A DNA stretch of 9,649 nt from positions 1 through 9,649 of the forward strand of contig JAEXMK010000044.1 in the NCBI GenBank assembly GCA_023444445.1. The letters run 5' to 3'. Positions 1 through 5,766 of the stretch are shown here, one piece after another. How positions within the stretch are numbered: position 1 is the first letter of the stretch; each line of letters begins with the position of its first letter. The translations under genes were made by a program, and so were the position numbers. Origin of the DNA: Pseudomonadota bacterium. GTDB taxonomy: Bacteria; Pseudomonadota; Alphaproteobacteria; Rhizobiales; Rhizobiaceae. The notes under the pieces were generated by a model, which had not been told where the DNA came from, did no database searches, and was given only the letters and a program-made list of their open reading frames with translations.

Positions 1-142
1 ATGATGCGCAGTGGCTCCGAAAGGAGCAGGAATGCCGAAATCCCCACGTTGAAAGGGCCGCCAAACTCAGCGGTGGGCCTCAAATCGTCCCGTCGGCGAT
101 AGAAAATGCGGTAAATCGAGGTGTCCAGGCGTCAAAGCAAAT

Positions 143-150
143 GGAGGAAG
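143..150 (+). promoter_or_regulatory. Shine-Dalgarno site of first BA14K gene
   Basis: GGAGGAAG lies 3 nt before ATG 154, measured from the end of the motif. It decides the start: the frame is open upstream to a GTG at 121, but that GTG has no comparable site, and starting there would put a charged 11-residue extension in front of a clean signal peptide. The same octamer precedes the paralogous gene at 833. Confidence 0.8.
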
Positions 151-153
151 ATC

Positions 154-615
154 ATGCTGAATTTCCGGACAACGAGCGTCGCTACAGCGATTGTCGTGTT
201 CTTCACCAGCTTCACGCCATCGCAGGCGTTTCAGGTGCCGGTGCCAATCTCCAAGCCGGCGGTAGCGACCGAAAACGTCGTGCCCGTACAGTACCGTGAG
301 TGGGATCGCCGCCGCCATTGGGACGGTCGCCATATGCGTCGTCCGCCCCCGCATCGCGACGGGTTTTACAATGGTCACCGCGGCTACCGTGACCGTCGCC
401 CGGGCTACCGTTATCACAATGGTTACTGGTTCCCGCTCGCTGCTTTCGCCACCGGCGCTATCATCGGTGGCGCGATGCAGCAGCCGCGTCCGGCCTATGG
501 CGGCAGCCATGTGTCCTGGTGTCAGAACCGCTGGCGCTCTTACCGCGCCTACGACAACACCTATCAGCCCAACAGCGGCCCGCGTCGCATCTGCGTCTCG
601 CCATACAGCCGTTAA
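154..615 (+). CDS. BA14K family secreted protein (paralog 1)
   Basis: Encodes a 153-aa exported protein of the BA14K family, named after a 14-kDa immunoreactive Brucella antigen; its molecular role is not firmly established. Residues 1-25 form a signal peptide with a hydrophobic stretch at about 9-20 and a likely cut after SQA. Next comes an Arg/His/Tyr/Gly-rich region (about 48-90), then a hydrophobic Gly-rich segment (about 91-108, containing [10 protein letters not shown]) that could insert in or associate with a membrane. The C-terminal BA14K domain (about 119-151) has the usual WC...RSY...D/SNT...QP...GPR..C.SPY pattern, with Cys123 and Cys147 exactly 24 residues apart, a possible disulfide. 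ATG 154 is chosen over GTG 121 because of the GGAGGAAG site and the signal peptide. A strong terminator follows at once, so the gene is probably monocistronic. It is a paralog of the gene at 833. Family assignment is confident; function is not known. Confidence 0.88.
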   Translation: MLNFRTTSVATAIVVFFTSFTPSQAFQVPVPISKPAVATENVVPVQYREWDRRRHWDGRHMRRPPPHRDGFYNGHRGYRDRRPGYRYHNGYWFPLAAFATGAIIGGAMQQPRPAYGGSHVSWCQNRWRSYRAYDNTYQPNSGPRRICVSPYSR

Positions 616-624
616 TTGCAAAAG

Positions 625-652
625 CAAAAGCCCGGTCTTTACCGGGCTTTTG
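625..652 (+). terminator. Intrinsic terminator after first BA14K gene
   Basis: A perfect 12-bp stem (CAAAAGCCCGGT paired with ACCGGGCTTTTG) around a CTTT loop begins 9 nt after the stop codon at 613-615. The T-tract lies in the 3' arm of the stem (648-651). It separates the two BA14K genes into independent transcripts and could work in both directions. Confidence 0.85.
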
Positions 653-820
653 TCTGAGCCCGGAATTGTCGGGGTTTTGATAAACGAAGCGTGATCGCTC
701 CGTTAATCGTGGGTTCAGCCACACGTCCCTAGGCTGTAGAAGTATACGACACCGCCCACACAAAGGCGGAAATCAGAACAACAGAAATTCACGTTATACG
801 GCCTGTCGACCGTCGTGAAT

Positions 821-828
821 GGAGGAAG
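821..828 (+). promoter_or_regulatory. Shine-Dalgarno site of second BA14K gene
   Basis: GGAGGAAG, identical to the octamer at 143-150, lies 4 nt before ATG 833. It shows that the in-frame GTG at 815, which is upstream of this site, is not the start. The 217-bp spacer between the two BA14K genes shows no convincing sigma-70 or ECF promoter by eye. Confidence 0.78.
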
Positions 829-832
829 TCAG

Positions 833-1348
833 ATGAATAGCTATGTGAAGAATATCCTGGCTGTCGGTCTTTCTGCAATCGTGGTTGCAGGCGCGATCGT
901 TCCGGCCGAAGCCGCAATGCCGCTGCCCGTCGCGCCGAAGAGCGTTGAATCCACCGGCAACGACGCCAGCAAGAATATCGTCAACGTCCAATACTGGCGT
1001 GATCGCGATGGCTGGGGCGATCGCCGCGGCTGGTATCGCGGCCACCGTGGTTATCGTGATTACCGTCCGGGCTATCGTCATCATGACGGCTACTGGTTCC
1101 CGCTCGCAGCCTTTGCAACGGGCGCCATCATTGGCGGCGCGCTGTCGCAGCCGCGTGAAGTCTACCGCCCGGTTCCGGAATATCGTCCGCGCCCCGTCTA
1201 TCGCGAATATCGCCCGGTCCGCCGCGGCAACATGAACCAGGCTCATGTCAACTGGTGCTACGGTCGTTATCGTTCGTACGATGCCTATAGCAACACGTTC
1301 CAGCCTTATAACGGCCCGCGTCAGACCTGCTATTCGCCATACGGCTGA
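833..1348 (+). CDS. BA14K family secreted protein (paralog 2)
   Basis: Encodes a 171-aa exported protein of the BA14K family. Residues 1-27 are a signal peptide (hydrophobic about 8-23, cut after AEA). An Arg/Trp/Tyr/Gly-rich stretch (about 54-84) precedes the hydrophobic Gly-rich segment (about 87-104), which matches paralog 1 almost residue for residue. A linker of about 24 residues (108-131) follows, with a repeated E/V-Y-R-P pattern that paralog 1 lacks. The BA14K domain (about 138-170) has Cys142 and Cys166, again 24 apart. ATG 833 is preferred to GTG 815 on its ribosome binding site. The DNA of the shared core differs mostly at synonymous positions, so the duplication looks old and under purifying selection. 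It is flanked by terminators and converges on the cation transporter gene, 60 bp away. Molecular function is unknown; the Brucella relative is described as an immunoreactive, lectin-like protein. Confidence 0.88.
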   Translation: MNSYVKNILAVGLSAIVVAGAIVPAEAAMPLPVAPKSVESTGNDASKNIVNVQYWRDRDGWGDRRGWYRGHRGYRDYRPGYRHHDGYWFPLAAFATGAIIGGALSQPREVYRPVPEYRPRPVYREYRPVRRGNMNQAHVNWCYGRYRSYDAYSNTFQPYNGPRQTCYSPYG

Positions 1349-1375
1349 TAGAAATACCAGGCTAAGATCGACAGA

Positions 1376-1404
1376 GCCGTCCGGTCACGACCGGGCGGCT
1401 TTTT
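1376..1404 (+). terminator. Intrinsic terminator after second BA14K gene
   Basis: A 10-bp GC-rich stem (GCCGTCCGGT paired with ACCGGGCGGC, one T-G wobble) with a CACG loop, followed by TTTTT at 1400-1404. It ends 4 bp before the stop of the convergent transporter gene. On the minus strand no U-tract follows the hairpin, so it is mainly a plus-strand terminator. Confidence 0.88.
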
Positions 1405-1408
1405 GCTG

Positions 1409-2404
1409 TCATAATATGCGGGCGCGCTTCAAGACGAACCAGGCGAGCGCCACCGAAATCACGATGAAGATGCTGGCTGCCATGGTGCCACCGGTGCCGA
1501 CCGTGAACGGCAGCTCGTCCGTATTCATGCCGAAGAAACCGGTCACCAACGATGGCGGCAGCAGAAATGCCGTCATCAGTGACAGGATGTAGAGGTGCCG
1601 GTTGGTCTCGGACGAGAGTTTGGAATCGATTTCCTCGTGCAGCAGCCTTGCGCGCTCCTGCAGCGCATAGACGTCGTGATCGACGGCCTCAAGCCTTCCC
1701 ATCAGACGAGAGGCGACATCCTCGAAACCATCAGGCATCTCGTCGTCATCGGCGGCCGAGGCGCGCCGCATCAGGGTGAGCACCGTGCGCAAATGCCGGT
1801 GCAGGCGCACGACCGTTCGGCGCAGCGGCGCAAGGCGTCGTCGCTCGTCGCGGTTCTCGCTGTCATAGACCATATCCTCGATGGCGTTCAGCTCCTCCGT
1901 CGTCTCCATCACCAGATTGATGAGAGAGCGCTGGAATTCGGCAACGAGACCTTCGAAGACATGGGATGGCGTGAGATAACGGTTGGAATTCTTGTCGACC
2001 GCCGCCTTCAGCCGGTCTACCGAGTGAAGCGGTTGCAGGCGGGTGGTGATGATGAAGCGGTCACTCACGGCGAAATGGAGCCAGCCGAAATTGCGTGTTT
2101 CCTGGTCAAACTCCCGCTGGAAATCGACCAGCGTGCCATAGAGCGATTTTTCATCGACCACGATGGACGGATGTGTCTCATGCGTGGTGAGGCTTGCCCT
2201 TGCCGCCGGATCAAGCCCGACGATCGTTTCAAGGAAGCCCGCAACCCGCTGGTCGGCGAGATTGAGATGCAGCCAGTAGAACCCCTCATATCCGGCCATT
2301 TCCTCGAAACCGGCATCGGGCGCCAGCCGCCGACAAGGGGCTTGACCCGGATGGAAGTGATAGGCCCAGACAAGGCCGGGAATGGTGGGCGTTATGAGAT
2401 CCAT
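1409..2404 (-). CDS. CorA/ZntB-type divalent cation transporter
   Basis: Encodes a 331-aa inner-membrane protein of the CorA/MIT superfamily, which moves Mg2+, Co2+, Ni2+ or Zn2+ through a homopentamer. Residues 1 to about 265 are the cytoplasmic domain, ending in long charged helices with a coiled-coil look (about 160-265). TM1 is about 270-292 and ends in the family signature GMN (292-294); TM2 is about 306-326, followed by a short basic tail (KRARIL). The loop after GMN reads TDELPF, resembling ZntB-type loops more than the MPEL of classical CorA, so Zn2+ transport (often proton-coupled in ZntB) is plausible. Substrate cannot be settled from sequence. The frame is open upstream to a GTG at 2509, but the Pro/Arg-rich extension is atypical. 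ATG 2404, with AGGA about 8 nt upstream, begins the MDLITP sequence that looks like a family N-terminus. The gene is read away from the acyl-CoA dehydrogenase gene and converges on BA14K paralog 2. Confidence 0.85.
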   Translation of the reverse strand: MDLITPTIPGLVWAYHFHPGQAPCRRLAPDAGFEEMAGYEGFYWLHLNLADQRVAGFLETIVGLDPAARASLTTHETHPSIVVDEKSLYGTLVDFQREFDQETRNFGWLHFAVSDRFIITTRLQPLHSVDRLKAAVDKNSNRYLTPSHVFEGLVAEFQRSLINLVMETTEELNAIEDMVYDSENRDERRRLAPLRRTVVRLHRHLRTVLTLMRRASAADDDEMPDGFEDVASRLMGRLEAVDHDVYALQERARLLHEEIDSKLSSETNRHLYILSLMTAFLLPPSLVTGFFGMNTDELPFTVGTGGTMAASIFIVISVALAWFVLKRARIL

Positions 2405-2517
2405 CGTGGCAGTCCTGACCGGCTGGATGGGAGGAGGGGAGGCGTCCGTCGTTCCGGCGTGGGAGCGGCAGCGGCGAGGCGCCTGTCTGCGCATGCTGAG
2501 CAAATTCACATGACAGT

Positions 2518-2547
2518 TTTATAACAATCCCGCCGAAATGATGGAAA
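2518..2547 (-). promoter_or_regulatory. Possible promoter of the cation transporter gene
   Basis: On the minus strand, TTTCCA (2547-2542) and TATAAA (2523-2518) are separated by 18 bp, a weak -35 and a good -10. Transcription would start near 2511-2510 and give a leader of about 105 nt before ATG 2404, which agrees with choosing that start rather than GTG 2509. Found by eye only. Confidence 0.3.
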
Positions 2548-2555
2548 TTTTCAAA

Positions 2556-2571
2556 TTGACGTTTACGTAAA
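2556..2571 (+). promoter_or_regulatory. Palindromic operator candidate upstream of acyl-CoA dehydrogenase
   Basis: The 16-mer TTGACGTTTACGTAAA has the symmetric form TTnACGTnnACGTnAA, with 6 of 8 position pairs complementary. It sits 55 bp before the dehydrogenase start in the divergent intergenic region and includes a -35-like TTGACG. Its shape resembles, from memory, operators described for MerR-family regulators of fatty-acid or branched-chain amino acid catabolism (LiuR type). The regulator is not encoded in this window, and no clear -10 lies at standard spacing, so the promoter itself is not assigned. Confidence 0.5.
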
Positions 2572-2625
2572 AATCATTTAGCCCGAAATCAGTAGCAGGA
2601 TACAAAAGCTTCGGGAGGAGGCAGC

Positions 2626-4410
2626 ATGTATAGCGCGCCGGTGGATGATATCGCCTTTACACTCAAGCATGTGGCGGGTCTTGATGGCGCGCTCTCACAG
2701 GGTGTTCTGGGAGACCTTAGTGAAGATCTCGTCGATGCCATTCTTGAGGAAGCCGGCCGTTTCGCGACCGAACAGGTTGCGCCGCTTGCCGATGTTGGCG
2801 ACCGCCAGGGTGCAAAGCTCGCCGACGGGAAGGTGACGACGCCGGACGGATGGGCCGATCTTTATCGCCGCTGGGCGGAAGCAGGCTGGAACAGCCTGAC
2901 GGCGCCGGAAGAATTTGGCGGCCAGAACCTGCCGCATATGCTCAATGTCGCAGCGCTTGAAATGTGGAATTCCGGTTCCATGGCTTTTGCGCTGGCACCG
3001 ACGCTGACCATGGGCGCGGTGGAAGCGCTTGTCGCCCACGGCAGCAATGATCTGAAACGCCTCTATCTTCCCAAGCTCGTTTCCGGCGAATGGACCGGAA
3101 CGATGAACCTCACCGAACCGCATGCGGGATCGGACCTCGGCGTGCTGAAGACCCGGGCGGAGCGCAATGGCGACGGCACCTATCGCATCTTTGGGCAGAA
3201 GATTTTCATCACCTGGGGCGAACACGACGCGGCCGACAATATCATCCACCTCGTTCTCGCCCGTCTGCCGGATGCGCCGGCCGGCACCCGCGGCATCTCG
3301 CTGTTCCTCGTGCCGAAATTCTTACCCGATGAGAACGGCGCGCCGGGTAGCCGCAACGACCTTTTCTGCCACTCGCTGGAGCACAAGCTCGGCATCCATG
3401 GCTCGCCCACCTGCACGATGATCTTCGGTGACGGCAGGTTCGGTGATGAAAAGGGCGCGCTCGGCTGGCTGATCGGAGAGGAGAACAAGGGCCTTGCCTG
3501 CATGTTCACCATGATGAACAACGCCCGCCTTGCCGTCGGCATGCAGGGCGTGGCGATCTGCGAAGCAGCGACCCAGAAAGCGATCACATACGCCAAAGAA
3601 CGCACGCAGGGCAAGGCGCCCGGCTGGCAGGGCTCCGGCATGAGCCCGATCATCGAACACCCTGACATCGCCAGAACGCTGCTGACGATGAAGGCGCTGA
3701 CACAGGGATCACGGGCGATTTCCTTCAGCTGCGCTCATGCCATCGACATGGCGCATGCGAGCGAAGACGCCTCCCAGCGCGCTCACTGGCAGGAGCGCGC
3801 TGCCCTTCTCACCCCGATCGCCAAATCCTTCTCCACCGATGCCGGTGTCGATGTCGCATCCATGGGCATTCAGGTGCATGGCGGCATGGGTTTCATCGAG
3901 GAGACAGGTGCTGCGCGTTATCTGCGGGATGCCCGCATCGCCCCGATTTACGAAGGCACCAACGGCATTCAGGCCATCGATCTGGTGCTGCGCAAGCTGC
4001 CGCTTTCCGAGGGTACGCAGGTGCGTGGCTTCATTGCCGAACTGCGTGAGATCGCTGCCCGGACCGCTGCTTCAAACCGCGACGATCTCGGCGAAACGGC
4101 CCGTTATCTTGAAGCAAGTCTTACCGATCTGGAAGCGACGACCGAATGGCTGCTTGCGCGCATCACGGCGGGCGAAACCGAAACCGCACTCGCCGGCGCG
4201 ACGGCCTATCAACGCCTCTTTGGTCTGGCGCTAACCGGTGCTTATCTCGCCAAGGGCGCTTTGGCCAACGTCGATGATGGCAGGGGCGCACATCGTGCGG
4301 CGCTCTGCCGTTTCGCTGCGGAAAACCTGCTGGCGGAAACGGCGGCGCTGAAGGATCGCGTCATCGCTGGTGCGGCCAGCCTTGCCGCTGCCCGCGCCCT
4401 TTTGGCTTGA
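2626..4410 (+). CDS. Acyl-CoA dehydrogenase, long (about 600 aa) DmdC-like type
   Basis: Encodes a 594-aa FAD-dependent acyl-CoA dehydrogenase, which introduces the alpha,beta double bond into an acyl-CoA and passes electrons to electron-transfer flavoprotein; cytoplasmic. An N-terminal extension (about 1-35, starting MYSAPVDDIAF) is typical of the long subfamily that includes methylmercaptopropionyl-CoA dehydrogenases (DmdC) and many proteobacterial fatty acyl-CoA dehydrogenases. The N-terminal helical domain is about 36-155. The middle beta domain carries the FAD/substrate signature TEPHAGSD (163-170). The C-terminal helical domain contains QVHGGMGF (416-423) and IYEGTNGIQ (441-449), where Glu443 is the expected catalytic base. 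An extra C-terminal domain (about 465-594) also marks the long type. A strong GGGAGGAGG site (2613-2621) fixes the start at ATG 2626. It is first in an operon with the crotonase gene 10 bp downstream. Chain-length specificity cannot be read; DMSP catabolism is not implied without other dmd genes. Confidence 0.93.
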   Translation: MYSAPVDDIAFTLKHVAGLDGALSQGVLGDLSEDLVDAILEEAGRFATEQVAPLADVGDRQGAKLADGKVTTPDGWADLYRRWAEAGWNSLTAPEEFGGQNLPHMLNVAALEMWNSGSMAFALAPTLTMGAVEALVAHGSNDLKRLYLPKLVSGEWTGTMNLTEPHAGSDLGVLKTRAERNGDGTYRIFGQKIFITWGEHDAADNIIHLVLARLPDAPAGTRGISLFLVPKFLPDENGAPGSRNDLFCHSLEHKLGIHGSPTCTMIFGDGRFGDEKGALGWLIGEENKGLACMFTMMNNARLAVGMQGVAICEAATQKAITYAKERTQGKAPGWQGSGMSPIIEHPDIARTLLTMKALTQGSRAISFSCAHAIDMAHASEDASQRAHWQERAALLTPIAKSFSTDAGVDVASMGIQVHGGMGFIEETGAARYLRDARIAPIYEGTNGIQAIDLVLRKLPLSEGTQVRGFIAELREIAARTAASNRDDLGETARYLEASLTDLEATTEWLLARITAGETETALAGATAYQRLFGLALTGAYLAKGALANVDDGRGAHRAALCRFAAENLLAETAALKDRVIAGAASLAAARALLA

Positions 4411-4420
4411 GGAGTTTCAG

Positions 4421-5179
4421 ATGTCGGACAATCACATTCTTGTCGAGCCGGTTGGCCATGCGCCTGAGGTTCTGACCATCCGCTTCAACCGGCCGGACAA
4501 GAAAAACGCCATCACCGATGCCATGTATCTGCGCATGGCGGATGCTCTCCATGCCGCCAATGCGAACCCAAAAATCCGGGTGGTAGCGTTTCTCGGCACG
4601 GAAGGCTGCTTTTCCGCCGGCAACGACATGGCCGATTTTCTCGCTTTCGCCATGTCGGGTGGCAAGGGCAAGCTTGCCGCACTCGACCTTCTGAAAGCGC
4701 TGGTTGCCTTCGAAAAGCCGCTGGTCTCAGGCGTGGACGGGCTCGCGATCGGCATCGGCACAACGCTGAACCTTCATTGCGATCTCACGGTTGCCTCCAG
4801 CCGCAGCCTGTTCAAGACACCCTTCGTGGATCTGGCGCTGGTGCCGGAAGCGGCCTCCAGCCTGCTCGTGCCAAAACTCATCGGTCACCAGCGCGCCTTT
4901 GCGCTGCTTGCGATGGGCGAGGGGTTTTCCGCCGAACAGGCAGTGCAGGCCGGGCTGATCTGGAAAGTCGTTGCGTCAGAGCATGTCGAAACCGAAACGC
5001 TGGCGCTCGCCACCCGCCTTGCCGCCAAACCGCAGCAGGCACTGAAGATCGCCCGCGATCTGGTCCGCGGCAACCCGCAGGACATACTTGCCCGCATCGA
5101 AGAGGAAGGCCGCCATTTCATCGCACAGCTGCAAAGTGCCGAAGCGCGTGCGGCGTTTGAGGCCTTCATGCGGCGTTAA
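4421..5179 (+). CDS. Crotonase-family enoyl-CoA hydratase/isomerase, isomerase-like active site
   Basis: Encodes a 252-aa crotonase-fold protein, a normal length for the family. The oxyanion-hole segments are visible: FSAGNDM (64-70) and GLAIGIGTT (107-115), followed by the conserved CDLTVAS (120-126). Both catalytic glutamates of true enoyl-CoA hydratases (Glu144 and Glu164 in the rat enzyme) appear replaced, by Thr115 and Phe135 in my alignment by eye. Instead there is LVPEAASS (140-147), matching the xxPEGxSS motif whose glutamate (here Glu143) is the acid-base residue of delta3,delta2-enoyl-CoA isomerases (Eci1/PECI type). The likely reaction is therefore moving a 3-ene to the 2-trans position during breakdown of unsaturated acyl-CoAs, although automated annotation would probably say enoyl-CoA hydratase. 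ATG 4421 is chosen because GAGGAG (4409-4414), which overlaps the stop codon of the dehydrogenase gene, lies 6 nt upstream. The frame runs back to 4370, but that overlaps the previous gene. It is co-transcribed and probably translationally linked to the dehydrogenase. Confidence 0.88.
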   Translation: MSDNHILVEPVGHAPEVLTIRFNRPDKKNAITDAMYLRMADALHAANANPKIRVVAFLGTEGCFSAGNDMADFLAFAMSGGKGKLAALDLLKALVAFEKPLVSGVDGLAIGIGTTLNLHCDLTVASSRSLFKTPFVDLALVPEAASSLLVPKLIGHQRAFALLAMGEGFSAEQAVQAGLIWKVVASEHVETETLALATRLAAKPQQALKIARDLVRGNPQDILARIEEEGRHFIAQLQSAEARAAFEAFMRR

Positions 5180-5200
5180 GCGTTTCGGGAATCTGGGAGC

Positions 5201-5344
5201 GTGCCCCTTGTTTCTTCTCCCCGCCGGGGAGAAGTCCGCGGCAGCGGGATGAGGGGGCAAGCTTTCGGTTCGTCTCTGCCGTTGCCCCCTCATCCGACCC
5301 TTCGGGCCACCTTCTCCCCGGCGGGGAGAAGAAACGAGCGGCAC
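5201..5344. repeat. RIME-like intergenic palindromic element
   Basis: A 144-bp imperfect inverted repeat. The left arm (5201-5260) and right arm (5282-5344) match over their outer ends (GTGCC...GTTTCTTCTCCCC) and inner ends (GGATGAGGGGGCAA), flanking a loop of about 21 bp. Each arm contains its own perfect palindrome, CTTCTCCCCG-N-CGGGGAGAAG (5214-5234 and 5311-5331). The CCCCTCATCCGACC, TTCGGGCCACC and TTCTCCCC blocks are those I associate with RIME, the Rhizobium-specific intergenic mosaic element. It lies 21 bp after the crotonase stop, so its RNA hairpins could end or stabilise that operon's mRNA. A frame through it (5201-5413) is not taken as a gene. Confidence 0.82.
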
Positions 5345-5448
5345 CGTTACGCGCTGGAAGCCGCTGTGCTTGCGAACGCGGATTATGTATGGTCGATCAA
5401 GCCGGTCCGGTAAAGACGGATCGCAACCCTCCGTCTGAAGGCCTCCGC

Positions 5449-5766
5449 ATGCGTCACGTCGTTTTCTCCCTGTCCGTCTTCCTGGCCGCCACAACGATTG
5501 GCGAAGCGGCAACAATTGCGCCCCCACCCGTGGCTTCCGGAAAGGATATCATTCTGGCGCAGTCATACGATGATGGCAGCCAGGACTACTACTCCGGCAA
5601 AAATTACGATCGACAGCGCCGCGCGCGTTTCGTCTGCGTCATCACCCCGCCGGAGAGCGCCAATCGCCGCCGACCCTATATCTGCCCGCTGGAACGGGGC
5701 CGCGTTGGCGGCTCCTGCCGCTGCTCGGGCGTAGTCGGCAACGGCACGGTCGATACGGCCTGGTGA
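5449..5766 (+). CDS. Small secreted Cys-containing protein, function unknown
   Basis: Encodes a 105-aa protein I do not recognise by name. Residues 1-20 form a signal peptide (MRHVV, hydrophobic core, cut after GEA), so the mature protein of about 85 residues should be periplasmic or secreted. The first half of the mature part is polar and Tyr/Asp/Arg-rich. The second half holds four cysteines (63, 79, 90, 92) in FVCVITPPE, YICPLERG and GGSCRCSGVVGNGT, followed by VDTAW at the C-terminus; two disulfides are possible. The frame is open to an ATG at 5389, but ATG 5449 starts the signal peptide and has GAAGG 7 nt upstream. The gene follows the RIME element, so it probably has its own promoter, which I could not place. 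Its stop abuts the stop of the convergent RNA methyltransferase gene. The signal peptide, Cys pattern and sound coding character support a real gene. Confidence 0.72.
   Translation: MRHVVFSLSVFLAATTIGEAATIAPPPVASGKDIILAQSYDDGSQDYYSGKNYDRQRRARFVCVITPPESANRRRPYICPLERGRVGGSCRCSGVVGNGTVDTAW

Noticed and set aside
1..102. Frame open from ATG 1 to TAG at 100-102, with a small GCTCC-GAAA-GGAGC hairpin at 14-27
   Set aside because: 34 codons with no ribosome binding site visible inside the window and no recognisable content. It could be an upstream gene's end or chance; the 5-bp hairpin has no T-tract.
67..627. Long minus-strand frame opposite BA14K paralog 1, with a similar one opposite paralog 2 (794-1246)
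   Set aside because: Both are antisense to genes with signal peptides and the BA14K pattern. The similarity of the two antisense frames follows from the paralogy.
1595..2524. 309-codon plus-strand frame across the transporter gene
   Set aside because: It is antisense to a recognisable CorA/ZntB protein with an intact GMN motif; the translation has no domain, signal or plausible ribosome binding site.
5201..5413. 70-codon plus-strand frame starting MPLVSSPRRG
   Set aside because: It is almost wholly the RIME-like palindrome; such frames recur with each copy of the element and are not evidence of a gene.
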